NCBI GenBank assembly: GCA_015680905.1 | Contig: CM027385.1 | Span: forward strand, 24,868,501-24,932,500 | Direction: 5' to 3' | DNA: 64,000 nt | Source: Coptis chinensis | Lineage: Eukaryota; Streptophyta; Magnoliopsida; Ranunculales; Ranunculaceae | Shown: in pieces, positions 24,060 through 35,090 of the stretch | Layout of the letters: each line of letters opens with the position of its first letter | How positions within the stretch are numbered: position 1 is the first letter of the stretch | Notes under the pieces: generated by a model | What the model saw: the letters and a program-made list of their open reading frames with translations, nothing else | What the model was told of the DNA's origin: nothing | Databases searched by the model: none | Translations under genes and position numbers: made by a program

Positions 24060-25036
24060 AGGGACAACAGATTTTAAAAGAAATTCATGAAGGCATCTGT
24101 GGAAATCATTCGGGTGGTAGGAGTCTCGCTCACAAAGCTCTCACCCAAGGATATTGGTGGTCATATATACAAAAGGATGCCAAACGGTTTGTCCAGATCT
24201 GTATACCATGCTAGAAACATGCTCGGATCGTTAAGCTTCCTGCAAATGAGCTTCATCCCATACTTAACCCTTGGCCATTTGCCAAGTGGGGACTCGACAT
24301 TGTGGGTCCTTTACCTAAGGCCCCAGGTAACGTAAGGTTTCTCTTGGTCACAACTGATTACTTCATGAAGTGGGTGAAAGTTGTATCCTTAAGTCAGATT
24401 CAGTCTTCAGATGTCAAATGGTTCATCTAGCGCGATATTGTGTGCCGATTCAGAGTCCCAGCTGAAATGGTATCGAATAACGGACGACAGTTTGATTCTA
24501 CTGAGATCCACATCTTCTACAAATCCCTGAAGATACGACATAACTTCTCTACGCCCTACTATCCCCAGGGAAATGGACAGGCGGAAGCAACAAACCGTGT
24601 CATTCTTGACATGTTGAAGAAAAGGCTTAAATCAGCCAAAGGAAACTGGGCAAAATAATTACTGAGGGTGCTTTGGGCTTACAGGACAACCCCCCGTGGT
24701 TCAACAGGAATGTCACCCTTTTCATTGGCATGGGGAATGGAAGCAATACTCCCAACTGAAATAATCGCTCCAACAGCGCGAACACAAGCCATCTCCAGAG
24801 AGACGAATGTTGACATCTTAGCTCGTGACAAAGCCATGGTGGAAGAGCTTAGCGACGAAGCCATGTAGAATCTCATGACTTACCAGGACTCTATGAAACG
24901 CAGTTATGATAAGAAGTTGCACGCACGAGCATTCAAACCAGGCAATTAGGTCTTACGTACAAGGCAAAGGAGCAACGAAGAACCCAACAGCGGGAAACTA
25001 TGTGAAAACTGGGAGGGCCCTTTTATCATTGAAAGG
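24060..25036 (+). pseudogene. Element B integrase region
   Basis: An HHCC-like segment (HEGICGNHSGGRSLAHKAL, about 24086-24150) precedes the catalytic core: VSNNGRQFDS, FSTPYYPQGNGQAEATNRVI (24545-24605), LWAYRTTPRGSTGMSPFSLA and MEAILPTEI. The region ends at GPFII (25015-25030), where the copia element is inserted. It is characteristic of Ty3/gypsy integrase. Broken. Confidence 0.9.
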
Positions 25037-26961
25037 TGTTAGGGAATAACGATATCAATCGATCCCCACTACACAGATAACTTGTATTTGGACCAACAAC
25101 AATCTCCAGACAATTCTAAATATCCACTAAAACCCTAGCATGCCTAACTCTCTAAACAACTATTAACAACAAATAATAATGCAAAGAAGTAAAAACATAT
25201 CACAACACAAAGATATACCGTGGTTCGGCCAATGGTGCCTACTTTCACAAGAGCTAATCCTTTTATAAAGTGGGAAGGGAGATTACAATCACTCATTTCA
25301 GTCTCTCACCTTACTAGATCACTCCTTTCTCTTTACAGGGTTTTCTCTCTGCAAAGGTTATCTCTCAATCTTGATAGCTTTCAAAATTGGGTTTCTCCTG
25401 TAAGACTTCTGTGTTAGGTTTTCCCAAAAACCATGTTCTCTATTTATGTAGTAAACCGCAAAATAAAAACTATGAAAATAGACATGAGCGCGGGCGCGCC
25501 CTTATCCAGGCAAAATCGAGCGCACGTACCCTCTGATTTTCCTCAAGCCAAAAAATCCAGTACCATGTGTAGGAACCGTTATGGTTGCGTCCAATGATTT
25601 ACTATGAACAGCGAAAACACACGTGCAACGAAATAAAGGGTTCTCACAGTTTAGTTAAGAAATTCATACCTTTAGATCGGCTAAGATAACTCTGAGAATC
25701 CAAGATCTACGAAATCAACAACCTCCTGATCTTCTGTTGTATCCCTATCAATGGAATGGATGCTATGTGGGCAACGATCTAGCACCCTCTTCTTTCTCTC
25801 TTGGCCTCTATCACTCTCAAGGTCAGAACCGATTTTGGATCTATCTTTTCTTGAGCAAAACCTGAGTTTTTTCTTATGTAAAAAATGGCTAGAGAAAGAG
25901 GTTCTTATTTATAGGCTACAACAGGGACCATGAGGACAAATTAGGGTTGGGCCTCTTGACAGGCTTAGGCTTTCCATGTTCGCCCATAACACACGGCCCA
26001 AGTCCGTCAACAAATGGCTTATTCCACTAAAGGCCATTGTTGCATTACCGCCCTAATCCCAAATTACATGTTACGTTTATGGGCTCCATATTATATGCTT
26101 GTGGATATCCCTGTGTTGAATATATTGAATGTCTATTGATTAAGTCAAGTTACTGACAACTACATTAATCAACTTCTTATGTCCTTGAGTAGTACCACAC
26201 AACCTCATTATCATGTCGGATTAAATCCACCTGTAGGGTTTACATGACAATCCTTATGAGCTCCTGAAAGGGACATCAACAACCCGACTTCTTGCGGGCC
26301 ACGAATTCTTTCTATAATCAACAGCACACCTTACATACAATGTCATTACCCAATCCATCGAGTTTGTTGGTTCACAAATGAATCTCACTCATTGATGATT
26401 TAAAGCAATGTACAATGCACGTAAGTGCCCATTATTATATCCAGATTAAGAGGACAAGCATCCATAATAATAGAGGTGTTTGTTCTCTTATATAGTCAAT
26501 ATAAAGATAAACAACCTCACTTGGTCCTGTTCAATACACACAAAGTGCACTAGTATAATCTTGTAGTCAAGATAAACTAATACCAGATTATACTACAATC
26601 GTACCAATGGTTTGTCCAAATACATCTAGGTTGTGAACATTTACTTATATTTTATAAGGTACTGATGATATGATCTTCTGTGTGTCACCACACACCATAT
26701 CATCTACAACATAAAGTATTAGACACATGCATATAACTAATAACATATATAATATGCATAACATTTGCCCATATGATTCTCATTCAAAATATGAAGAATT
26801 AGAGTTAATACAAAAGTAATGCTTTTAGTATATAACCCTATCACCATGAGCGCGGGCGCGCTTGCGGGCAAGACCAATCTGAGCGCGTGCGTGTTCAACC
26901 TTTTCCACGCATACATCAATTGATTTCTCTCCTCTTCCTCATGTGAGGGATAACTCCAACA
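25037..26961 (-). repeat. 3' LTR of the copia element, with nested solo LTR
   Basis: On the minus strand the LTR begins TGTTGGAGTTATCCCTCACA right after the polypurine tract and ends at CCCTAACA (plus strand TGTTAGGGAATAACG). Without the solo LTR it would be about 640 bp. It contains GC-rich GAGCGCGGGCGCGC motifs at 25485-25500 and 26848-26865, on either side of the inserted LTR. Confidence 0.8.
25568..26843. repeat. Solo LTR nested in the copia LTR
   Basis: It starts TGTAGGAACCGTTATGG and ends ATAACCCTATCA, giving 1276 bp with TG...CA ends, and is flanked on both sides by CCATG (25563-25567 and 26844-26848). No internal region is present, so it is what unequal recombination between two LTRs leaves behind. 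The family is not identified; the length and ends fit a Ty1/copia LTR. Orientation is unknown. Confidence 0.8.
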
Positions 26962-26985
26962 ATCTCCCCCTCCCGAACAGTGAGG
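26962..26985 (-). other. Copia polypurine tract
   Basis: The minus strand reads GTTCGGGAGGGGGAGAT directly before the LTR start TGTTGGAG. The GGGGGAGATTGTTGG pattern is typical for plant copia elements. Confidence 0.8.
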
Positions 26986-27011
26986 GGGGATACCTCCATG
27001 CAATTTCCGAA

Positions 27012-27390
27012 TCAACAGGAGGAGTGTGCTACCATTCCGGTGGTAGCACAACAAACATCAAACTTACCTTTCGGTAAGACTTTGGTCATCATATCCGACC
27101 CGTTCTTGTCGGTATAGATCTTCTTGATACTCAAGTGCTTGTCTTCGAGTACTTCTCTAATCCAATGATAACACAGATGTATTTTCTTGGATCTAGAATG
27201 AAAACTCAAATGCTTGCTCAAATGAATGGCGCTCTGACTGTCACATAGAATTACAAACTGTTTCTGCTTTAGCCCTAGTTCATTAAAGAACCTCTTCATC
27301 CATAGCATCTCTTTGCAACACTTTGTGGCTGTAATATACTCGGCTTCTGTAGTGAAGAGGGCAACACACTTTTGCAACTTAGATTGCTAA
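27012..27390 (-). pseudogene. Copia RNase H region
   Basis: The recognisable Tnt1-type sequence includes CVALFTTEAEYITATKC, WMKRFFNELGL, VILCDSQSAIHLSKHLSFH and HWIREVLEDKHLSIKKIYTD, followed by the KVLPKGKFDVC C-terminus. The E, D and D positions of the RNase H fold are in place. It degrades the RNA of the RNA-DNA hybrid in intact relatives. Confidence 0.85.
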
Positions 27391-28600
27391 GAAACTGCTC
27401 CCCCTACAAAAGTAACCAGATAAACGGAGGTGGACTTCATCGAGTCTACATCACCTGCCATGTTTGTAATAGTGTAGCCTTCAAGTAAGGGCTTACTTCC
27501 ACCAAAATACAAACACGATTTGGAAGTGCCCTTGAGATATCTAAATATCCACTTAACACCTTCCCAATGCTCTTTCCCCGGATTTGACAGAAATCGGCTT
27601 ACAACACCAACGGTGAAAGCAATATCCGGTCTTGTACACAGTATTGGATACATTAAGTTGCCCACTGCGGATGCATAAGGAATATTTTCCATCTGACTCT
27701 GCTCATGCTCACCCTTTGGACACATATCTTTGGTCATGTGGAACTGACCACCAAGCGGAGAATTAACTAGCTTCGTTTGATCCATGTTGAATCTCTTTAA
27801 TACCTTCTCAATGTAGCTTTCTTGAGAAAGCCACAACTTCCCACTATTTCTATCACGAGTGATTTGCATCCCAAGTATCTGCTTTGCTTGACCCAAATCC
27901 TTCATCTCAAAGGACTTACTCAAGTCTTTTTTCAACTTGGATATCTTGTTAATGTTTGGGCCAACTATCAACATATCATTCACATACAACAAGAACACTA
28001 TGAAATCCCCATCTGGAAATTTCTGAACAAACACACAATGATCGAAAGCAGACTTCTTGAATCATTGCTTCACCATAAAAGAATCAAACTTTATGTACCA
28101 CTGTCTCGGTGCTTGTTTCAACCCATACAAACTCTTTATCAGCTTGCATACTAGGTGTTCCTTGCCTTTGACCTCAAACCCCTCTAGCTGGTCTATATAG
28201 ATATCTTCTTCAAGGTCTCTATGAAGAAAAGCTGTCTTGACATCTAGTTGCTCAACCTCTAGGTTCATACTTGCGGTCATACCCAATACCACCTTGATGG
28301 AAGTTATCTTTACTACAGGAGAGAAAATTTCATCAAAGTCAATCCCTTTCCTTTGACTGAATCCCTTCACAACAAGGCGAGCTTTGTGCCTTGGGTATGG
28401 ATTATTCTTCTCATGCTTGACTTTGTAGATCCACTTATTCTTGAGAACTTTTCTTCCTTTGGGTTTCTCAACTAACTCATAAGTGTGATTCTTATGCAAA
28501 GAATTCATCTCATCATGCATGGCCTTTAACCACTTCTCTTTGTCTGTACCTTCAAGAGCCTCTTGATAGTACATAGGTTCTCCACCATCATATAGTAAAA
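27391..28600 (-). pseudogene. Copia reverse transcriptase region
   Basis: The region runs from KARLVVKGFSQRKGIDF and FSPVVKITSIKVVLGM through VEQLDVKTAFLHRDLEEDIY (motif A) and SLYGLKQAPRQWY to YVNDMLIVG, the position of the catalytic YVDD box, then MKDLGQAKQILGMQI and LSQESYIEKVLKRFNM. The wording and order are those of Tork-lineage (Tnt1-like) RVT_2 domains. Broken in a few places. Confidence 0.88.
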
Positions 28601-29567
28601 CATACGTATGTGGTGGATACCTGGTTGAAGCTTGTCTCTCTCTATCAGACCTTCTTGCCCCATTTTCTTGTGGCCCAGGAGGATGCACTTCTGCTTGCTC
28701 AGGTGGTGGTTCATGCATTTTATTTATATCTTCTATACCAATAGGTTCTATCCCATCATGAGCAATAGGATCATCATCATGAGCTTCAAACTCATGGTTA
28801 TCTACATTCTCAATGCCTTCTGCACGTTCCATAGTAGGAACTTTTGATTCTGAATCAACAAGATCATTAGTGAAAGATTGTAGCTTCTCACCCTCCTCAA
28901 AGTCTGCTATGGTTTGGTCTTCCAAGAACACAACATCTCGACTTCGGATTACCTTCTTGTTAATCGGATCATAAAGTTTGTAGCCAAACTTCTTATCCCC
29001 ATAACCCAGAAAAATGCACTGCTTGGCTTTGTCATCAATCTTGGATCTCTCATCCTTGGGAATATGAACAAATGCCCTGCACCCAAATACCCTCAAGTAT
29101 CCATAATCAATATCTCTGCCTGACCATACTCTCTCTAGATAATCACTATTCAGAGGCTTTGACGGAGATAGGTTGATCACATGCACGGCTATACGCATTG
29201 CTTTTACCCAGTAACTTCTAGGTAACTTAGAGGGAGACAGCATGCATCTCATCCTCTCTACAATGGTACGATTCATCCTCTCGGCTATACTATTTTGTTG
29301 CGGTGTCTTGGGAATGGTAAGCTCATGACGAATCTCATGACTCTGGCAATACTCTTCAAACGGCCTAATGTACTCACCCCCATTTTCTGAGCGAATACAC
29401 TTTAATGGCTTCCCTGTCTCTCTTTCCACCATGCTATGGAAAGTCTTGAACACGCCAAGTACTTCATCCTTGGTCTTCAGACTATATGCCCATATCTTTC
29501 TTGACGCATCATCAATGAAGGTCAAGAAGTACAAAGCTCCCCGTGGGACTTTACTCTCATAAGACCA
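28600..29567 (-). pseudogene. Copia integrase region, 5' part missing
   Basis: It begins inside the integrase catalytic core: YFLTFIDDASRKIWAY, IRSENGGEYIRPFEEYCQ, PQQNSIAERMNRTIVERMR, then the GKLR-like/C-terminal part (VFGCRAFVHIPKDERSKIDD, CIFLGYGDKKFGYKL). An acidic linker leads to the reverse transcriptase. The N-terminal zinc-finger half and everything upstream are not in the window. Confidence 0.88.
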
Positions 29568-30718
29568 TGATAAATACCCAAAACTGTGTTTTAAACCCCA
29601 TAAAGACATTATATTTGAGTAAATTATGTGTTTAATAAATGTAAATTAATTGTATTTTCATGTTTTCACAGGTTTCGATAGTCAACGTTAAAATACACAC
29701 AAAACCTGCGTTTTAGCATGAAATACAACCGAATAAAGCTTGGACTTGAAATCTTCAGTATCAGCTCATTTAAAGCTCCAAACTGCCAGCAAAGCTCATT
29801 GACTCAGAGAACCATGAAACAAGTTGAAGAATCCATACTTGAGTCCCTAAGCCAGCTACGAAAGTCAGGAGAAAACTTCAAACGGCGATATATTCCATCT
29901 CCTAACTCTGATTTAAGCATTTGACCAGCTAAAATGATCAACGCAGAAAACTTTATGTAATGGTATCTAGCTTCCAAAAAATGGTTGTACAGTTTGGAAT
30001 ATGAAGATAAAGTCAAAGCCTGTTACTATTTAGTCCAAGCCCATTACTATTCTAAAGAATATTTCTAGAATATTCCCTGGGATATTATATTTTATTTATA
30101 ACCATTAGATTTAGATTAGATGGATTAAATCTAGACCATCTAAAAAACTATAAATAGAAGAGTCTAGTTTTAGTTTTTCTCATTGAATGGTTAGCATTCA
30201 ATCATAAGATTTAGAAGATGTTACTGTTGTTCTAGTGTAATGAAGAATTTAATTTCCAGTTTTTAATTAAAATGTTTTTAATTCAGTTTTATTTTCTGTT
30301 AATTAGAATAACACTTTAGTCCTATAATCTCGGAGCAGAAACTCTGCCCGAGTGAGGATTATCTTTGTTAGGGAGGGTGCTTCGATAATTATAACGATTA
30401 GGAATCGAGTAAGTTCAACCATAGATGGGTTCTGAATCGATTCCACGCGTTAATAACACTCGTTCAGAGATGAAAAGTTGTTATTAGGGATCAAAAATCA
30501 AGACTAACTCTTTTTAACGGAGATATGATTTGCTCAAACGGATTTTCTATCTCCGAAATCCAAAATCTATTTTATTTTAGTTTCATCATTTTCTCATCTA
30601 AATCTATTTTCACAAACATCACGTGATCGAATTAGTTTTTGTTTATAAATAAACTTTTGTAATTTAATTGAAATATCAATGAAATGACAAACCTGACTGT
30701 TGTTTTACAGAAAGATCA
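29568..30718 (+). repeat. Lone Athila-like LTR (element E)
   Basis: A 1151-bp sequence that starts TGATAAATACCCAAAACTGT and ends AAAGATCA, followed at 30720 by TGGCGCCGCTGC. The start is a close relative of the LTR starts of A and C, and the following 12 bases are the same primer-binding site. It is therefore a 5' LTR in plus orientation. No gag or second LTR follows, so only this piece remains. It interrupts the copia integrase. Confidence 0.8.
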
Positions 30719-30719
30719 A

Positions 30720-30900
30720 TGGCGCCGCTGCATTTTCTTTGAATTTACAAAATAAATTAATTTGGTCACATACATCAATCAAATTCATTTCTTCTCCCTC
30801 CCCATATTTTTTATTTTCCACAAAAAAAATAAAAAAATAAAAAATAAATAAAAATCAGCCAATTTGTGGTTATGGGCTTATTTTTGTGGAAATGGGCCTT
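30720..30900 (+). other. Primer-binding site and short leader of element E
   Basis: TGGCGCCGCTGC (30720-30731) is the tRNA-Asp-like primer-binding site. The following 80 bases resemble the pyrimidine-rich leader of element C (CCCTCCCC...TTTATTTTCC). An A/T-rich tract at 30820-30858 precedes the reverse transcriptase copy. No gene is seen. Confidence 0.6.
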
Positions 30901-33897
30901 TATTAAAAACCACCGGAAATGACTGATAATGGAGAGTTGGGATGCCTTATTGTCGGTATACCAGAACCACCGCCTATCCCTATGACTATGCAATCTGCAC
31001 TCACATCATAAGGAGACGCTAGTGCTATCCCGAGGCCTCTGGGTGTTGTTCCCTCTCTTGATGAGACGTTACTTGATAGGGCATTCCATATACCCTTTCG
31101 CACTGTGAAAAGTATACCACGTGCATGTCGTTTGGTGTTTTCTGGTGCATTGAAGTTTGCTCTCTGGGATATTACGATTGATCCTAGTTCAGTTTTATCA
31201 TGGGTTCGTCTTCTCCTTCTCCCGTGCTGCACTCTACAGGTTTTCCAACCACAGAATTGTCAGGAACGTCGATCTGGTACTAGGAAAAACCTTCAGCAGA
31301 AACAGATACTCCATGCGTTGACAATATGGAACGAGCCTGGTGGACTGTTTCGCCTCTTAGAGTCTGCAGTAGAGCCTCCTTCAATCCAGCCACCCCAGTG
31401 ATTTGTTTCTACCGAATGTAAGGCCGATGCTTCTGTAAGGTTGTCGATGGACATTTTACGGCAGCGGTAAAAGTGTTGTCATCATCAGGGGTCACCCCTA
31501 ACTCGGCGGAGACTATCCAAGCATTAGAGGAAAAACACCCAGTGCGACAACCACTTGTGAGACCAACTATTCCTTTTGTCGAGCCTCCTTTATTTGTAGA
31601 GAGAAATACCCTTTTGTCATGCATTAGGTCGTTTTCGAAAGGTACTTCTTGTGGCCGTGATGGTCTCCGAGCTCAGCATTTGTTGGATGCTATGAGTGGT
31701 GCTGCAGCAGCTATATCGTCTGATTTGCTAGATGCATTGACCCCTGTGGTGAATCTTTAGTTACAAGGACGATGTCCACAGCCGTTAACGGAATTCATAG
31801 CGAGTGCTCTGCTTACTCCACTTCTTAAGCCAGATAATAGTATTCGTCCTATAGCTGTGGGCATGGTTTGGCGTCGTCTGGTCTCTAAGATTGCAATGAG
31901 AGGAGTTTCCAGAGATGTGGTTGGGTACTTACAGGATTTCCAGTATGGGGTCGGTGTTTACGGTGGAGGCGAGGGCGATTTTGCACGCTGTCAACCGTAT
32001 GGTGTATGCTAACAGCGACAATAGCTATCTTTCTATGCTGCTGGTAGATTTTCAGAATGCTTTTAACATGGTTGATCAGACCATCATGTTGAAAGAGGTT
32101 CGTATCCGATTCCCAGCTATTGCCCCTTGTGTCGAGTACTGGTATTGTCAGCCTGCGAGGTTATACGTGGGGGATGGCTACATATGGTCTCAAGCATCGT
32201 CCAAAGAAAGCGACCCCTCTAGGTCCCTTTCTATTTTCACTGGTGTTGCATCCTCTTATTCTAGGGATCCAGTCCAATTGTCAGTTATTGCTACAGGCGT
32301 GGTACTTAGATGATGGGACTCTAGTTAGGGATACAGAACAGGTGGCGACAGCTTTGGGTATGATTCAGGAAGAAGGACCTTCTTATGGGTTGGTTCTTAA
32401 TGTGGCTAAAACTGAGATATTTTGGCCATCACTAGATCCACGTCGCTCTACTCCTGGTCTCTTTCTTTCAGATTTGTCCCATCCTTAGCAGGGGGTCAGG
32501 TTGCTTGGAGGTGCAGTTAACACTGATGCATCTTTTGTCATGGGTCTTGTTCGCAAGCATATTGACAAGGCTATGACTCTGATGGACTATTTGGCTGTAT
32601 TAGAAGATCCACAGTGTGAGTTAGCGCTCTTATGAGCTTGTGTTGGGCTCTCTAAGTTGGTCTTCGCGATTCGTACTTGTCCACCATCCTTTTTCAGAGA
32701 GGCAGCTCAGACTTTTGATCGGCATCTCCGCAGTGTTCTCCAGGGTATTGTGGTTTCCGATGGTCCTGGCTTTGGTGATTTACAGTGGCGTTTATCGACA
32801 CTCCCATTACGTATAGGCGGTTTAGGTATTTATTGTGCCACTGATGTATCTACATTTGCTTTTGTGGCCTCCCGCTGTTAGACTTCTGAACTTCAGAACC
32901 ACATTCTTAGGAGTTGTGGCCCAATACCTTTGGATGAGATTCTTGATGTTGCTAGCAGTGCATTAAGTCTCTATCTACCCGATTTTGACCTCAGTTCTAT
33001 GGCTGTGAGTGCTACCGTCCCCTCAAAACCACAAAAAGTTTTGGCGGAAGCGTTCTATGGTAAGATTGTTGCTGGTCTTGAGAGGGAGTTTGTGTTATCT
33101 GCTCGTCAGAAATCAGTCATTGGATGCTTACAGTCAGAACATGCAAAGGATTTCCTACTTGCTATTCCGATGGAGGGACTTGGACAGTGTATGTCGCCGG
33201 TAGACTATCGTTCTATTCTCCGGTACCGTCTCATGATTCCTTTGTACTCGATGGTGGTCTATGCCCCTGTGCAAAAAAGAGCGCACTAGATACTTTTGAG
33301 GACCATGCAAAGACATTGTAGATATTTCCCAAGCTTCAAATACCGACATGATCATGTCGGAGATATTTTATGTGATGCATTTTGGAGGGTCAGGGTACAA
33401 TTGAAAAAAGGAGGCTCCCCGTGAATTTTCTCACCGATCCGAATGAGGGGAGATCGACACTTCGCCCTGCGGATGTATTGATCTACGGTTAGTCCGAGGG
33501 GAGGCATCGTGTGTTGATGTAATTGGAGCCTCTCCATTAGTAGGGCTTGGGAATGGAGTCTTTGAGGTGGGAGAAGCAGCTAATAGAGTAGCGGTAGGAA
33601 AAATTGAGAAACACGAGGAGGCTTGTAGAGCTAACCAGCATTATTTCATTCCTTTCAGTTTTGACACCTTTGGTTTCTTGGCACAACAGTCTGTTGAGCT
33701 CCTTAAGAGATTGCAGAAAGTTATGAACTGCAACGTAATGAGAGTTGGTTATAACGAGTTTGTTTTTAGGAGGATAGGTTTTGCCATTCAGAAAGGACTT
33801 GCGGTGCAGCTTGTTGCACGCTTCTCCTAATTATTTGTAAAACTCGTTATCATTATTAATAAAATTTCCACTTAAAAAAAAAAAAAAAAAAAAAAAC
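30901..33897 (+). pseudogene. Non-LTR-type reverse transcriptase, decayed, poly(A)-tailed
   Basis: Coding blocks in order: KSIPRACRLVFSGALKFALW, then FSKGTSCGRDGLRAQHLLDA, RT motif A SMLLVDFQNAFNMVDQ (32035-32080), motif B-like TPLGPFLFSLVLHPLI, motif C AWYLDDGTLV (about 32300), then LNVAKTEIFWPSLD. Further on are RIGGLGIYCATDVS and LRPADVLIYG (33459-33488), and the C-terminus FDTFGFLAQQSVELLKRL. It matches a plant RT family I know from uncharacterised plant proteins. Several frameshifts and stops separate the blocks (31402, 31760, 32490, 32635, 32880 and 33290 are block ends). An AATAAA signal near 33857 and 23 A residues (33874-33896) show retrotransposition of an mRNA. A weak repeat (CCCAT...TTTATTTTCCA) on both sides may be an eroded target duplication. 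Confidence 0.7.
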
Positions 33898-34202
33898 CGC
33901 ACCCATCTCTTTATTTTCCATTTTCTTCTATCTCCACTCTCCTCTCTCTTCTTTTCTTCTCTGCGCCTCTCTCTCTTTTTTTCTTTTCTGTTTCGTCTTT
34001 TTTTTTTCTTTATCTCCTCTCTGACTTGTATCCTCTCTAAGTTTTTGTTGCAGGTGAATTCAAAAAGAAGGTGCCTGAGAAGGTGTTGTTGGTTGATGTC
34101 GAGATGGGTGCCTGGAAACAGTGGTTGGTAGTGATGATTGGGAGGTGAGGAACTGATTGGTGGTCGACATGGTTTTTTATTGGAGGTCGGGAATGACTGG
34201 TT
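33898..34202. other. Pyrimidine-rich flank, no gene recognised
   Basis: A CT-rich tract (33905-34030) is followed by an acceptor-like TTGTTGCAG (about 34053). The last part has loosely repeated GGAGGTGA and GACTGGTT words that continue after CACTA-2 at 63973-64000. This is the target region of CACTA-2, possibly a continuation of the element E leader. Confidence 0.4.
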
Positions 34203-34610
34203 CACTACAACAAATATGACATATGACATCACTAATTTTAGATCACTTTCAGCGAAGTGATGTCATATGAAAACTATGACATCACTTTTCTCAATATGTG
34301 ATGTAATAATTATCACAACTTTTTTTTAACATCACTTATTTGAAAGGCTGATTTAGTAGAGTTGTACAACATCATTTTAATAAGTGATGTCGTAATAGTG
34401 ATATAGTAACACTTTTTTACGTCACTCGCCGTGTCACTTATAAAGTGATGTAATATATATGTATTCAACATCACTTTAAAAGTGTTGTCACTCACCGTGT
34501 CACTTATAAAGTGATGTAATATCTATGTATTCAACATCACTTTAAGAGTGATTTTGCCAAGTTTTTGAAATCACTTGTGATGTGACTTCCAGAAGTGTTA
34601 TTAATGATAT
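34203..34610 (+). repeat. CACTA-2 left terminus and subterminal array
   Basis: After the CACTACAACA end come about a dozen AAGTGATGT / ACATCACTT words, often as inverted pairs a few bases apart (for example CACTTATAAAGTGATGT). A 66-bp unit is tandemly duplicated at 34423-34488 and 34489-34554. Such arrays are the expected binding sites of the TNP1/TNPA-type protein. Confidence 0.85.
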
Positions 34611-34735
34611 ACCTATTAATTATTAAGTTAATTAGTTAGAAAAACAATCGAAAAAAAAATTAGGTTAAATAGAAATGAAATAGGCGCGTGATTGGTTTGC
34701 TAGACCAAGGTCCAAATTATTGAATTCGGTGAATA

Positions 34736-35090
34736 TTTCGATGTACCCAAAAACTGATATATATATCAAATATATCGAAAATATCGGAGATATATACTTT
34801 TTTGTTGACCAGTCAAAATTTTGTTTTGTATGTTGATATATCAAAAATATCGTCGATTATATCGGAAATACTGTCAATATATCGGTCAAAGTCAACAATA
34901 TCAGTCAAAGTCAATACTTTATATCAGATATATCGTATATATCGGTCGATATATATCATTATATCGAAAATTGCAATATATATTGGGAAAAAAATAATTC
35001 AATATTTAGTTGAGATATATCGAATATTTTTATATCGGTGTACCAAAAAAACGAGATATATCGGAGATATCTCCGATATATGGGTGATAT
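34736..35090. repeat. Degenerate ATATCG-rich repeat
   Basis: More than fifteen imperfect copies of an ATATCGG(A/T)(G/C)ATAT-type word, including the self-complementary ATATCTCCGATATA region at 35055-35080 and TATATCGGTCGATATATAT at about 34938. There is no fixed period. No coding function is apparent, and the reading frame at 34802-35260 is a by-product of the repeat. Confidence 0.7.

Larger units (their letters stand above)
681..25036 (+). mobile_element. Ty3/gypsy Tat-clade LTR element B, nested and broken
   Basis: A Tat-clade Metaviridae-type retrotransposon: 5' LTR, extended primer-binding site, gag, protease, reverse transcriptase, two ribonuclease H blocks and integrase, in that order on the plus strand. 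The second RNase H-like block between the first RNase H and the integrase is the hallmark of the Tat clade (Retand/Ogre relatives). CACTA-1 (2083-19622) interrupts the gag region. The 3' end is cut off by the copia element starting at 25037, and no 3' LTR is seen in the window. Reading frames are broken in roughly a dozen places, so it is a fossil. Its age cannot be read from LTR divergence because only one LTR is present, but it predates CACTA-1, A and the copia element. Confidence 0.85.
25037..29567 (-). mobile_element. Ty1/copia element, Tork (Tnt1-like) lineage, 5'-truncated
   Basis: A minus-strand copia element with a 3' LTR (25037-26961, enlarged by a solo LTR), a polypurine tract, and RNase H, reverse transcriptase and integrase core regions. 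Gag, protease and the N-terminal integrase are absent, because the element ends abruptly where an Athila-like LTR begins at 29568. It is inserted into element B at 25037. The sequence closely follows Tnt1-type pol. It carries a few breaks. It is a fossil with no 5' LTR in the window, so LTR dating is not possible. Confidence 0.85.

Noticed and set aside
33831-34232. Minus-strand frame of 133 residues rich in Lys, Arg and Glu
   Set aside because: It is the reverse complement of a pyrimidine tract next to the poly(A) tail and is not conserved.
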